Source: an uncultured Collinsella sp. (GTDB lineage: Bacteria; Actinomycetota; Coriobacteriia; Coriobacteriales; Coriobacteriaceae). From it: 64,000 bases of DNA. This document shows positions 16,941 to 25,951 of this stretch, one piece after another. Under the pieces are notes generated by a model. That model was given only the letters and a program-made list of their open reading frames with translations, was not told the DNA's origin and did no database searches. Positions within the stretch are counted from its first letter, which is position 1. The number at the start of each line of letters is the position of its first letter. The DNA is taken from positions 47,816 through 111,815 of the forward strand of contig UQKM01000005.1 of the NCBI GenBank assembly GCA_900541685.1, in the 5' to 3' direction. Position numbers and translations under genes: made by a program.

Positions 16941-18302
16941 ATGGATACTGTTCTGAGCGTTCTCTCATCGGTCTTTTGGGGCCTGCTGATGCTTTCCGTC
17001 CTCGTGTTTTTGCACGAGGGCGGCCACTTTTTGGCGGCGCGTGCCTGCGGTGTCCGCGTGACTGAGTTCTTTTTGGGCCTGCCGTGCCGCTTTGATATCC
17101 ATCACACGTCGCGTCGCATCGGCACTAAGTTTGGCGTGACGCCGCTGCTGCTGGGTGGCTATGCCGCCATCTGCGGCATGGATCCGACCGATGTCTCGTG
17201 TGCCGATCGCGTGCTCGCTGCCATTTATCACCACGGCCGGGTGACGGTGGCCGATCTTGCCGTCGAGCTCGAGCTGTCCGAGGAGGATGTGCTCGAGGCC
17301 TGTGCTTTGCTGTTGGGCTGGGGCTCCATCGCTCCCTGGTATGAAGAAGGGGAAAAGCCATCGCCCAGTTACTATCCCACCAAGTACCAGACCCTGCCGC
17401 GTGACGCGGCGGGGTATACCACCTTTGACGGCTGTCGGTTCGATCGCGAGCATGCGACTGCCGAGGGCGATGTATGGGAGCTGCCGTGCGACGAGGCCGA
17501 ATTCCTTGCACGCGAGCGCTCGCACACCTATCTTGGCCAGGGCTTTCTCAAGCGTGCCTTTATGCTGCTTGCGGGCATTATCGTCAATATCCTGACGGGC
17601 TTTTTGCTCCTTATGAGCATCTATTCCATCGCAGGTGTCACCGTGCCGGTGGATACCAATGTGATCGGCCAGGTTGACGAAGGCTCGATTGCCGCCGCGG
17701 CGGGAATCGAGGGCGGCGACGCGATCCTTTCTGTCGACGGAGTATCGTGCTCTACCTGGATGGACGTTTACGATGCCATCGGCAAGGCTGCCGGTATGGA
17801 CGATATCGCCATTGAGTACGAGCGTGACGGTAAGCAGCATTCGACCACGGTTTCGCTCAAAGAGGACGAGCGCCTAGGTGTGTATGCCTCTACGCAGGTG
17901 GTCTGTTTAGACCCCATCACGTCGGCTCGCCTGTCGTTCTCCTATGTCGTGCAGACTGCGGAGGGCGTGATGCGCCTGCTCCAGCCGCAGCATACGATGG
18001 AGATTCTCGATCAGTCCTCTTCGATCGTGGGTATTAGCGTTATGTCCTCACAGGCCGCTGCTGCCGGCCCTGCCACGTTCCTTTCGTTTGCCGCCCTCAT
18101 TTCGTTCTCGCTTGGCTTTATGAACCTGCTGCCCATCCCACCACTCGATGGCGGCAAGCTGGTCATCGAGATTATTCAGAAGATTGCGGGCCGCGAGCTT
18201 CCGCTCAAGGTCCAGACGATTGTGAGCTATGTGGGCATCGCGCTCTTTGCGCTGCTGTTTGTCTATATGCTTCGTTCCGACATCCTTCGATTTATTCTGT
18301 AA
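16941..18302 (+). CDS. rseP: Site-2 protease family protein (RseP-like) with an inserted domain
   Basis: This 453-residue intramembrane zinc metalloprotease has HEGGH (residues 25-29) in the first membrane helix, one PDZ domain (about 229-315) and the C-terminal NLLPIPPLDGGK ligand motif (about 400). The family cleaves membrane-bound regulators such as anti-sigma factors. Residues 83-195 are an insertion between the first two membrane segments; 86-135 look like a winged helix (VADLAVELELSEEDVLEACALLL), unusual for the family. ATG 16941 is chosen; the AAGGA at 16921 is 15 nt away, and the TTG at 16926 abuts it, so the start is less certain than for neighbours. Confidence 0.9.
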   Translation: MDTVLSVLSSVFWGLLMLSVLVFLHEGGHFLAARACGVRVTEFFLGLPCRFDIHHTSRRIGTKFGVTPLLLGGYAAICGMDPTDVSCADRVLAAIYHHGRVTVADLAVELELSEEDVLEACALLLGWGSIAPWYEEGEKPSPSYYPTKYQTLPRDAAGYTTFDGCRFDREHATAEGDVWELPCDEAEFLARERSHTYLGQGFLKRAFMLLAGIIVNILTGFLLLMSIYSIAGVTVPVDTNVIGQVDEGSIAAAAGIEGGDAILSVDGVSCSTWMDVYDAIGKAAGMDDIAIEYERDGKQHSTTVSLKEDERLGVYASTQVVCLDPITSARLSFSYVVQTAEGVMRLLQPQHTMEILDQSSSIVGISVMSSQAAAAGPATFLSFAALISFSLGFMNLLPIPPLDGGKLVIEIIQKIAGRELPLKVQTIVSYVGIALFALLFVYMLRSDILRFIL

Positions 18303-18315
18303 GGGAGTGTTTGGA

Positions 18316-19398
18316 TTGTCTTTATCCCATCCTTTGCCTCGCGAGCTGACGCGTCCCGTGCATGTGGGCGGCGTGCAGATCGGCGGCGGCGCGCCGGTGG
18401 TGGTCCAATCTATGACCTGCACCGATACCGCTGATGCCCAGGCAACGCTTGCGCAAGTGTGCGCGTTGGCGCAGGCTGGCTGCGATATCGTGCGCGTGAG
18501 CGTGCCCTCCGAGGCCGCGCTTGAGGGTTTCCGCACCATCTGTGCCGAGTCTCCGGTGCCGATTGTCGCCGATATCCACTTTAACCATAAGCTCGCCATT
18601 GGTGCCGTTGAGGCCGGTGCTGCCAAGTTGCGCATCAATCCCGGCAATATCGGCGATTGGGCCAAGGTTGACGCGGTGATCGATGCTGCGGGTGCCGCGG
18701 GCTGTGCGATTCGTATCGGCGTCAATGCCGGTTCGCTTGAGCAGGATATCGCCGAGCGCGACGACCTCACGCAGCCCGAAAAGCTCGTGATGTCGAGCGA
18801 GCGTTTCGTCAAGCATTTTGAAGACCGCGGCTTTACGAACATTGTGCTTTCGGCCAAGGCCCATAGCGTGCAGACGACGCTCGATACCTATCGAGCCCTG
18901 TCGCGTGAGATTCCCCACGTTCCGCTTCACCTGGGCGTAACCGAGGCGGGTACCAAGCTGCAGGGCACCATCAAGAGCTCAGTGGGTCTTGGTATCCTGC
19001 TGTCTGAGGGTATCGGTGACACCATGCGCGTCTCGCTCACGGCCGATCCGGTTGAGGAGCCGCCGGTCGCTTGGGGAATTTTGCAGTCGTTGGGCCTGCG
19101 TCGCCGCGGCCCCGAGATTGTCTCGTGCCCCACATGCGCCCGCTGTCAGGTTAACCTGATTCCTATCGCCGAGGAAGTAACCGAGCGGCTTAAGAACTAT
19201 ACCGCGCCGCTCTCGATTGCCGTCATGGGATGTGCCGTTAATGGCCCCGGTGAGGCTTCCGATGCCGACCTGGGCGTTGCTTGCGGACGTGGTCAGGCCC
19301 TGCTCTTTTCGCATGGCCAGATCATTGGTAAAGTAGCTGAGGATCAAATTGTCGACGCGCTTATGGCCGAGGTCGACAAGCTTATTGAGGAGAAATAA
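18316..19398 (+). CDS. ispG: 4-hydroxy-3-methylbut-2-en-1-yl diphosphate synthase (IspG/GcpE)
   Basis: IspG (360 residues) is the [4Fe-4S] enzyme of the penultimate MEP-pathway step. The cluster ligands lie in SCPTCARC and in AVMGCAVNGPGEASDADLG. The TIM-barrel part begins PVVVQSMTCTDT. TTG 18316 is chosen because AAGGGAG lies upstream at normal spacing and the N-terminus then matches the family. It forms the expected dxr-rseP-ispG order. Confidence 0.97.
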   Translation: MSLSHPLPRELTRPVHVGGVQIGGGAPVVVQSMTCTDTADAQATLAQVCALAQAGCDIVRVSVPSEAALEGFRTICAESPVPIVADIHFNHKLAIGAVEAGAAKLRINPGNIGDWAKVDAVIDAAGAAGCAIRIGVNAGSLEQDIAERDDLTQPEKLVMSSERFVKHFEDRGFTNIVLSAKAHSVQTTLDTYRALSREIPHVPLHLGVTEAGTKLQGTIKSSVGLGILLSEGIGDTMRVSLTADPVEEPPVAWGILQSLGLRRRGPEIVSCPTCARCQVNLIPIAEEVTERLKNYTAPLSIAVMGCAVNGPGEASDADLGVACGRGQALLFSHGQIIGKVAEDQIVDALMAEVDKLIEEK

Positions 19399-21120
19399 AT
19401 GACCCGAGCAATGTATATGTCTAAGCTCTATGCGCCGACGCTCAAAGAGGATCCGGCCGACGCCGAGCTTGCAAGCCATCGTCTGCTGCTTCGTGCCGGT
19501 ATGATCCGCAAGGAGGCCGCCGGTCTCTATTCCTATCTGCCGCTCGCTTGGCGCTCGATTCGTAAGATCGAGAACATCGTGCGCGACGAGATGGACGCCG
19601 CCGGCGCCCAGGAGCTCATGATGCCCATTATGGTCGATGCCGAGCTGTGGCGTGAGTCCGGCCGCATCGATGCCTATGGCAAGGAGCTCGTGCGCTTTGA
19701 CGACCGTCATGGTCGCGAGTTTGTGCTGGGCCCCACGCATGAGGAAACCGTCACGGCCCTGGTGCGCAACGAGCTGCGCTCCTATAAGCAGCTGCCCGTC
19801 AACCTGTACCACATTCAGGACAAGTTCCGCGATGAGTTCCGTCCCCGCTTTGGCCTGATGCGCGGTCGCGAGTTCATCATGAAGGACGCCTACAGCTTCT
19901 CTGCCACGCAGGAGAGCCTGCAGGAGGAGTATGACAAGATGAAGCAGGCCTACGCCAACATCTGCGAGCGCTGCTACATCAAGGCTCTGCCCGTTGTCGC
20001 CGACTCTGGTGAGATCGGCGGCGACACCTCTGTCGAGTACATGGCTCTGGCCGACGCCGGCGAGGCCTCGCTCGTCTACTGCGACGATTGCGGCTTTGCT
20101 GCCGATGACGAGGCTGCAAGCACCAAGGTCGTTGTGACCGAGGGCCCCGGCTACGGCACGCTTACCAAGGTCGAGACTCCGAGTATGGGCACCATCGAGG
20201 CCGTCGCCAAGTTCTTCGGCTTCCCCGAGAACGGTACGCGCAAGTCGCTGGCGTTGATCGACGCCGAGGGCAAGCCGGTCGTTGCCATTGTCCCGGGCGA
20301 CCACGAGCTCAATGACTGCAAGGCCGAGCATGTCTTTGGCAAGGGCTATCGCATGATGACCGACGAGGAACTTCAGGCGAACGGGCTGCACAAGGGCTTT
20401 ATCGGACCGGTCAACCTGCCCGAGGGCATCCGTCTGGTGTGCGACGAGAGCCTGCGCGAGTCCAAGCAGTGGGCCTGCGGTGCCAACGAGGTCGACTATC
20501 ACTTTACCGGTGCCTGCCCCGATCGCGACTTTACCGTCGATGAGTGGGCCGACCTGGTTACCGTCGTTGCCGGCGATCCCTGTCCGCACTGCGGCAAGCC
20601 GCTCTCTGCTGCCCGCGGCATCGAGGTTTCCCAGGTCTTCCAGCTGGGCACCAAGTACTCCGAGGCCATGGGTGCCACCTTTATGGACGAGGACGGCAAG
20701 GAGAAGCCGCTTATCATGGGTTGCTACGGCGTGGGCGTGTCTCGCTCGCTCGCTGCCGTCGTGGAGCAGCACAACGACGAGCACGGCATCGTTTGGCCGG
20801 TCTCCGTTGCCCCGTACGAGGTTGCGGTGATTCCGCTCGACCCCAAGAAGGAGGAGTGCGCTTCTGTCTGCGAGCAGATCGTTGATGGCCTGTGCGCCGA
20901 GGGTATCGAGGTCGTCGTCGACGATCGCGATGAGCGTCCCGGCTTTAAGTTTGCCGACAACGACCTTATGGGCTTCCCGTATCAGGTGGTGCTCGGCAAG
21001 CGTGGCCTTAAGAACGGCACCGTCGAGCTCAAGGACCGTGCCACGGGCGAGCGCGAGGACGTGGCGATCGATGAGGTCGTCGCCAAGGTTTCCAAGCTTG
21101 TGAAGGCGGCACGCCGTTAA
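19399..21120 (+). CDS. proS: Prolyl-tRNA synthetase (bacterial type)
   Basis: ProRS (573 residues) charges tRNA-Pro. It is the bacterial type: class II core with PTHEETVTALVRNELRSYKQLPVNLYHIQDKFRDE, an editing (INS) domain inserted at about 225-390, motif 3 region MGCYGVGVSRSLAAVVEQ, and the anticodon-binding domain (VAVIPLDPKK onward). ATG 19399 directly abuts the ispG stop. It is last in the pyrH run and is followed by a long terminator. Confidence 0.97.
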   Translation: MTRAMYMSKLYAPTLKEDPADAELASHRLLLRAGMIRKEAAGLYSYLPLAWRSIRKIENIVRDEMDAAGAQELMMPIMVDAELWRESGRIDAYGKELVRFDDRHGREFVLGPTHEETVTALVRNELRSYKQLPVNLYHIQDKFRDEFRPRFGLMRGREFIMKDAYSFSATQESLQEEYDKMKQAYANICERCYIKALPVVADSGEIGGDTSVEYMALADAGEASLVYCDDCGFAADDEAASTKVVVTEGPGYGTLTKVETPSMGTIEAVAKFFGFPENGTRKSLALIDAEGKPVVAIVPGDHELNDCKAEHVFGKGYRMMTDEELQANGLHKGFIGPVNLPEGIRLVCDESLRESKQWACGANEVDYHFTGACPDRDFTVDEWADLVTVVAGDPCPHCGKPLSAARGIEVSQVFQLGTKYSEAMGATFMDEDGKEKPLIMGCYGVGVSRSLAAVVEQHNDEHGIVWPVSVAPYEVAVIPLDPKKEECASVCEQIVDGLCAEGIEVVVDDRDERPGFKFADNDLMGFPYQVVLGKRGLKNGTVELKDRATGEREDVAIDEVVAKVSKLVKAARR

Positions 21121-21150
21121 TTGTCGATTTCGCTTGTAGTTCGATATACG

Positions 21151-21199
21151 GGACGGCCCCGCATTTCTCCAGATAGGGGAGATGCGGGGCCGTCCTTTT
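21151..21199 (+). terminator. Rho-independent terminator after proS
   Basis: A very stable stem of about 19 bases (GGACGGCCCCGCAT... with ...ATGCGGGGCCGTCC) is followed by TTTTGTCTT. It ends the pyrH-proS unit. Confidence 0.92.
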
Positions 21200-21226
21200 G
21201 TCTTCTCGGCGTGCTCAATCGCTAAA

Positions 21227-21267
21227 AGGAAAACCCCACAGCCCATATGAGCTGCGGGGTTTTCTTT
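21227..21267 (-). terminator. Bidirectional terminator between proS and the minus-strand kinase-like gene
   Basis: AAAACCCCACAGC (21230-21242) pairs with GCTGCGGGGTTTT (21251-21263) with one mismatch. T tracts lie on both sides (TTTTC on plus, TTTTCCTTTT on minus), so it can stop the convergent minus-strand transcript as well as residual plus-strand transcription. Confidence 0.8.
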
Positions 21268-21299
21268 GTGCCTCCGATGCGAAATAAATCGCTCAGATA

Positions 21300-22064
21300 T
21301 TACTGATAATCGACGACGTCGATCCAGTTCTTCAGGAACTCATCGTTCACGTTGCGCTTGCGAGCGAGCTCGGAAGCGGCTACGATGCTCGTCCACTGAC
21401 GCACGACCTGCATGGGCATGTCGGCGCGGTCGCAGTAGAGCTCCAGATAGGCCTCGGCCTGATCCTTGCTATTGAGGGCAAAGAGCAGGTAGGTGGTGGC
21501 AACGTCGGCAGCAGGGGAGCCCTGGGTGGCGTGTGCCCAGTCGCAGACGTACAGCTGGCCGTCGTCGCCGACGATGACGTTGGAGGGGTTGAAGTCGCCG
21601 TGGCAGACCTTGAACTCCTTGGTCATGCCGTCCAAGCGCTCCTGAAGGTTGTAGCGCGTGGTGGCATTGAGCTGATCCAGGCTGTCGATCATGCGGGCGA
21701 ACTTGTCGCGCTGACGGTTGAGCAGCGGGGAGGTGTAGCCGTGGATCTCGATCTGGAGGTCGACGAACATCTCGAGGTACTCACCGAAGCGCTGGGGCTC
21801 GGCAGTCATCTTTTCGGCAAGGGTGGTACCCGGGACCTTCTCGGTCACGAGCGCCCAGCCATTGGCGTTCTCGAGCTGGGAAACCTCGAGAGCCTTGGGG
21901 CTGCGGATGCCGCACTCATTGATGCGGGCAAGATTCAAAGCCTCGTTGAACACGTCGGAGACGGGCTTGGTCTCGTTAAAGACCTTGACGATCTTGTCGC
22001 CCAGGTCGTAAACGACCTTGTTGCCACGGCGGACGAGCTCGGTCTTGGAATCGGGTAGCAGCAT
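21300..22064 (-). CDS. Small-molecule kinase of the APH/choline-kinase fold (phosphotransferase)
   Basis: This 254-residue protein-kinase-like phosphotransferase has the catalytic loop CHGDFNPSN (His155, Asp157, Asn162) and metal-binding Asp175 in CDWAHAT. The N-terminal lobe is short, with KIVKVF for the ATP lysine and LVTEKVPG for the hinge. The substrate is unknown; members act on aminoglycosides, choline, fructosamines or homoserine. Nothing here marks it as a resistance gene, as it sits among core genes with host-like base composition. ATG at 22064 follows GAAAGGA. It ends at a bidirectional terminator and lies downstream of adhE on the same strand, with 88 bases between. Confidence 0.85.
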   Translation of the reverse strand: MLLPDSKTELVRRGNKVVYDLGDKIVKVFNETKPVSDVFNEALNLARINECGIRSPKALEVSQLENANGWALVTEKVPGTTLAEKMTAEPQRFGEYLEMFVDLQIEIHGYTSPLLNRQRDKFARMIDSLDQLNATTRYNLQERLDGMTKEFKVCHGDFNPSNVIVGDDGQLYVCDWAHATQGSPAADVATTYLLFALNSKDQAEAYLELYCDRADMPMQVVRQWTSIVAASELARKRNVNDEFLKNWIDVVDYQ

Positions 22065-22152
22065 GGTTGCATCCTTTCAACGATGCGATAGAAGCGACGG
22101 CGGGGGTGTGTGAAACACCCGTGCACCCCCGCCGTTAAAAACCGTGCTAGAA

Positions 22153-24801
22153 CTAGCAGACGGCGTAATCCTGAGGCTCGCGGCCGTAGTAGGCGTCCAG
22201 ATAGAGCTCCTTGATCTCGCTCATGAGCGGGTAGCGCGGGTTAGCGCCGGTGCACTGGTCGTTGAATGCCTGCTCGGTCATCTCGTCGAGGGTGTCGAGG
22301 AAGTACTGCTCGTCGACACCGTAGTCGGCGATGGTCTTCTTGACGCCGATGAAGTCCTTGAGCTCCTCGAGCTTCGTGATGAAGTTCTCGAAGACCTCCT
22401 TGTCGTCCTTGCCCTCGATGCCGCAGTACTTGGCCATCTCGGCGTAGTTGTGCAGCGCGTTGGGGTAAGGATACTGAGAGAAGGTACCCATCTTGACGGG
22501 AGCCTCGGCGGCGTTGTAGCGCATAACGCGGGTCAGGATGACGGCGTTGGCGATGCCGTGGGGCAGGTGATGGAAAGCGCCGAGCTTGTGGGCCATGGAG
22601 TGGTTGAGGCCCAGGAAGGCGTTGGCGAAGGCCATACCGGCCATGCAGGAGGCGTTGTGCATCTCCTCGCGGGCGTGCGGGTCCTTGGCGCCGTTCGTGA
22701 AGCTGGAGGGCAGGTTCTCAAAGACGAGCTTAGCAGCGCGCTCGGAGAGGCCCTTGGTGTAGTCGGAAGCCATGATGGAGACGTAGGACTCGATGGCGTG
22801 GGTCATGACGTCGATGCCGGAGGCAGCGGTCAGGCCGCGCGGGGCGGTCATGCAGTTGTCGGCGTCGACGATAGCCATGTTGGGGAGCAGCGCGTAGTCG
22901 GCGAGCGGCCACTTGATGCCGGTCTCCTTGTCCGTGATGATGGCGAACGGCGTGCACTCGGAGCCGGTACCCGAGGAGGTCGGGACGGCGACGAAGTAGG
23001 CCTTCTTGCCCATCTCGGGGAAGGTGAAGATACGCTTGCGGATGTCCATGAAGTCCATGGCCATGTCCTCAAACTTGCACTCGGGGTGCTCGTACATCAT
23101 CCACATGATCTTGCCGGCGTCCATAGCGGAGCCACCGCCGACGGCGATGATGACGTCCGGCTCAAAGAGAGCCATCTGCTTGGCACCACGACGTGCGCAC
23201 TGCAGCGACGGATCGGGCTCGACGTCGTAGAAGCAGTCGTGGGCGATGCCCATCTCGTCGAGCTTGGCCTCGATGGCGCGGGTGTTGCCATTCTTGAAGA
23301 GGAACTGGTCGGTGACGATGAAGGCGCGCTTCTTGCCCATGACGTTGCCCAGCTCGTCGAGGGCGACGGGCGTGGAGCCCTTCTTGAAGTAGACCTTCTC
23401 GGGAGCGCGGAACCACAGCATGTTCTCACGGCGCTCGGCCACAGTCTTAACGTTGATCAAGTGCTTCACCCCAACGTTCTCGGAGACGGAGTTGCCGCCC
23501 CAGGAGCCGCAGCCCAGGGTCAGAGACGGCTTCATGCCAAAGTTGTACAGGTCACCGATGCCGCCGTGCGAAGACGGGGTGTTGATGACGATACGGCAGG
23601 CCTTCATGACGTGCTCGAACAGGCTGATCTTCTCGGCCTGGGCGGGGTGCACGTACAGAGAGGCGGTGTGGCCCGGGCCACCGGCGAGCACCAGGTGCTC
23701 GGCCTTGTCGACGGCCTCCTGGAAGTCCTTGGCGTGGTACATGGCCAGGACCGGGGAGAGCTTCTCGTGGGAGAACTCCTCCTTGGCGGGGTCGGTGGAG
23801 GTGACCTCGGCGATCAGGATCTTGGTCTTGGCGGGAACCTCGATGCCGGCGAGCTCGGCGATCTTGGCGGCAGCCATGCCGGGGATGCGGTGGTCGAGAG
23901 CGCCGTTCTTGAACATGGCGGCACGCAGGGCCTCCATCTCGGCACCCTGCTTGACGAAGTAGCAGCCGCGCTTCTGGAACTCGGCCTTGACCTGGTCATA
24001 GATGCTGTCGATGACGGTCACGGACTGCTCGGAAGCGCAGATCATGCCGTTGTCGAAGGTCTTGGAGTGGATGATGGAGTTGACGGCGAGCAGCACGTCG
24101 GCGGTGTCGTCGATGATGACCGGGGTGTTACCGGCGCCAACGCCCAGGGCGGGCTTGCCCGAGGAGTAGGCGGCCTTGACCATGCCCGGGCCACCGGTGG
24201 CGAGGATGATGTCGACGTCACGCATGACCATGTTGGTCAGCTCGATGGAGGGGACATCGACCCAGCCGATGATGCCCTCGGGGGCGCCGGCCTTGACGGC
24301 GGCGTCAAGCACGAGCTTGGCGGCGGCGATGGTGCACTTGGCGGCTGCCGGGTGCGGCGAGATGATGATGCCGTTGCGGGTCTTCAGGCTGATCAGCGTC
24401 TTGAAGATTGCGGTGGAGGTGGGGTTGGTCGTCGGGATGACGGCGCCCACGATGCCGATGGGCTCGGCGATCTTGGTGATGCCGTAGGCCTCGTCGCGCT
24501 CCAGGACACCACAGGTCTTGGTGTTCTTGTAAGCGTTGTAGATGTACTCTGCGGCGTAGTGGTTCTTGATGACCTTGTCCTCAAGAACGCCGCGGCCGGT
24601 CTCCTCGATGGCCATCTTCGCCAACGGGATACGAGCCTTGTTGGCGGCCATGGCGGCCTCGTAGAAGATCTTGTCGACCTGCTCCTGCGTGTACGTAGCA
24701 AAAAGCGCCTGGGCCTCTCGCATCTGAGCGAGCTTAGCCTCAAGCGCCTCTACGTTGTCCACAATTGCGGGAGTAGTGTTTTCCGGTGACTTTTTCACCA
24801 T
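22153..24801 (-). CDS. adhE: Bifunctional acetaldehyde-CoA/alcohol dehydrogenase
   Basis: AdhE (882 residues) reduces acetyl-CoA through acetaldehyde to ethanol, recycling two NADH in fermentation. The N-terminal aldehyde dehydrogenase half (about 1-450) has the NAD site GGPGMVKAAYSSG and catalytic Cys in NGMICASEQ. The iron-dependent alcohol dehydrogenase half (about 460-882) has VGGGSAMDAGK, PTSSGTGSE, and metal-ligand regions DYTKGLSERA, NHSMAHKLG and FHHLPHG. Length is full. It supports an anaerobic lifestyle. Translation begins with ATG at 24801 after AAGGAGACA. An extended -10 promoter and two LacI-type repeats lie upstream. Confidence 0.98.
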   Translation of the reverse strand: MVKKSPENTTPAIVDNVEALEAKLAQMREAQALFATYTQEQVDKIFYEAAMAANKARIPLAKMAIEETGRGVLEDKVIKNHYAAEYIYNAYKNTKTCGVLERDEAYGITKIAEPIGIVGAVIPTTNPTSTAIFKTLISLKTRNGIIISPHPAAAKCTIAAAKLVLDAAVKAGAPEGIIGWVDVPSIELTNMVMRDVDIILATGGPGMVKAAYSSGKPALGVGAGNTPVIIDDTADVLLAVNSIIHSKTFDNGMICASEQSVTVIDSIYDQVKAEFQKRGCYFVKQGAEMEALRAAMFKNGALDHRIPGMAAAKIAELAGIEVPAKTKILIAEVTSTDPAKEEFSHEKLSPVLAMYHAKDFQEAVDKAEHLVLAGGPGHTASLYVHPAQAEKISLFEHVMKACRIVINTPSSHGGIGDLYNFGMKPSLTLGCGSWGGNSVSENVGVKHLINVKTVAERRENMLWFRAPEKVYFKKGSTPVALDELGNVMGKKRAFIVTDQFLFKNGNTRAIEAKLDEMGIAHDCFYDVEPDPSLQCARRGAKQMALFEPDVIIAVGGGSAMDAGKIMWMMYEHPECKFEDMAMDFMDIRKRIFTFPEMGKKAYFVAVPTSSGTGSECTPFAIITDKETGIKWPLADYALLPNMAIVDADNCMTAPRGLTAASGIDVMTHAIESYVSIMASDYTKGLSERAAKLVFENLPSSFTNGAKDPHAREEMHNASCMAGMAFANAFLGLNHSMAHKLGAFHHLPHGIANAVILTRVMRYNAAEAPVKMGTFSQYPYPNALHNYAEMAKYCGIEGKDDKEVFENFITKLEELKDFIGVKKTIADYGVDEQYFLDTLDEMTEQAFNDQCTGANPRYPLMSEIKELYLDAYYGREPQDYAVC

Positions 24802-24841
24802 TTGTGTCTCCTTGCGATCGGAGATTTACCCTACGTCTTGC

Positions 24842-24850
24842 ATGATAGCA
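24842..24850 (-). promoter_or_regulatory. Extended -10 promoter of adhE
   Basis: On the minus strand TGCTATCAT (complement of 24842-24850) is a consensus extended -10. No good -35 is visible. The -10 sits inside a small palindrome, CTTGC...GCAAG (24838-24853). The transcript would start near 24835 and leave a leader of about 34 nt. Confidence 0.6.
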
Positions 24851-24891
24851 AGAAATAATTCGGTAAACGGTAAGATTCCCGTAAAAGGCAC

Positions 24892-24924
24892 ACTAAAACG
24901 CTTCAATAAACTAAAACGTTTCAA
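24892..24924 (-). promoter_or_regulatory. Two tandem CG-centred repeats upstream of adhE (possible LacI-family/CcpA-like operator)
   Basis: ACTAAAACGCTTCAA (24892-24906) and ACTAAAACGTTTCAA (24910-24924) are direct repeats 18 bp apart, differing at one base. Each is centred on a CG step flanked by A/T half-sites, as in LacI-family operators. They lie about 57-90 bp upstream of the predicted adhE start point. The match to the Gram-positive cre consensus is only partial. Confidence 0.45.
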
Positions 24925-24950
24925 CTAATTATCTGCCTGCTGCATCGCCC

Positions 24951-25007
24951 CGCTCATTGGGGACAGGCTTACATGAGTGCTTTCACTCATTTGGGACAGA
25001 CATCGAT
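24951..25007. repeat. Left REP-like inverted repeat of the tyrosine-transposase element
   Basis: This 57-nt segment is the inverted counterpart of 25952-26008 and matches it at 50 of 57 positions. It holds two tandem units, each with TCAT, GGGACAG and a hairpin-forming end; the first unit pairs CGCTCAT (24951-24957) with ATGAGTG (24973-24979). Such paired REP-like hairpins flank RAYT genes. Confidence 0.8.
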
Positions 25008-25131
25008 TTGTCATTTTGTCGTTTTGGGCATGTTTTTGTCGTTCATTGTATATAAATAGGTCACAGGCTCAGCATTTCGCGTTGCTTCTCTCCTTTTAGG
25101 TGTTGCCTGTACAGTTTTGAAAGGAGAGATT

Positions 25132-25903
25132 ATGCCCCGATGCGCCCGCGCCGTTTCGCTCACCGGCTATTACCACGTCTATGACTGCGGCAATTCCAAA
25201 CAGATTATTTTTGAAGATGACTCCGACCGCTATCGTTTCTTATCGGACATCTCGGACAGGTTTGCTTGCCATGACGTGGCGGTGTTGGCCTGGTGCCTTA
25301 TGGACAACCACTTCCATTTGATGGTTGATGACCCATTTGACAACCTTTCAAAGGCAATGCGCGCTGACGGCCTATGCCAAGTATTTCAATGGGAAAACCG
25401 GAAGAACGGGCCACCTGTTTGATAATCGCTATTCGCGGGTCGCGGTCGAGTCGGACACGCAGGCGGTGCAGTTGCTCGATTATATCCATCTCAATCCCGT
25501 GAAAGGTGCGCTCGACTCGCTTGATGCCTACCGCTGGTCAAGCTACAAGGCATACCAGTTGGGATACGATCCCTTTGATATCTGCGATGCGGCCCCCATG
25601 CTCGATATTGTCGGGGGTTCCCGTCGCTATTGCGAGCATCTTAAGGAAGTTGCCGAGCGGATCTGGTCAGTTGAGATTCTTCCGCGTCGACGGATTCCCG
25701 ACGAGGATGCCCTTACCGTCGCACACGAGGCCCTGCCGAGCATTGATCCTGCGCTGCTCAAGGCCCTGCCACGCCCCGAACGCGATGCCTGTCTGCTAAG
25801 GCTCAGGCGGGCCCATCTTACGGTCAAGCAAATTGCCCGTATCACCGGTATCGGCGCTACAAGCGTAACCAAGGCCACCACAGGCTGGAACGAGGCGGCC
25901 TGA
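25132..25903 (+). pseudogene. REP-associated tyrosine transposase (RAYT, Y1/IS200-like), frameshifted
   Basis: This reads as a Y1-type transposase of about 255 residues split over two frames. Frame one (25132 on) carries SLTGYYHVYDCGN and the HUH motif in MDNHFHLMVDD. Frame two, open to 25903, carries AYAKYFNGKTGRTGHLFDNRY, the likely nucleophile tyrosine in LLDYIHLNPVKG, and a C-terminal helix-turn-helix (LTVKQIARITGIGATSVTKA). Joining AMR of frame one to LTAYAKYFN of frame two needs one base skipped in the GCGCGCTG tract near 25359-25366. It is either an inactivating one-base insertion or a programmed +1 shift. ATG 25132 follows AAGGAG. REP-like inverted repeats flank it. Confidence 0.85.
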
Positions 25904-25951
25904 GGTATGGATTGGGGCCGATCGATGCACTGTGAGCTTAGGAAAGCATTC

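Noticed and set aside
21300..22064. Aminoglycoside resistance gene
   Set aside because: It has the APH-type catalytic loop, but this fold is shared by many small-molecule kinases. There is no mobile context or atypical composition, so resistance is not supported.
22144..24789. An 881-codon open frame on the plus strand, antisense to adhE
   Set aside because: The minus strand encodes a full-length, motif-complete AdhE. The antisense frame is open because of strong GC-biased codon use and shows Gly/Val/Leu-rich low-complexity translation with no domain pattern or ribosome binding site.
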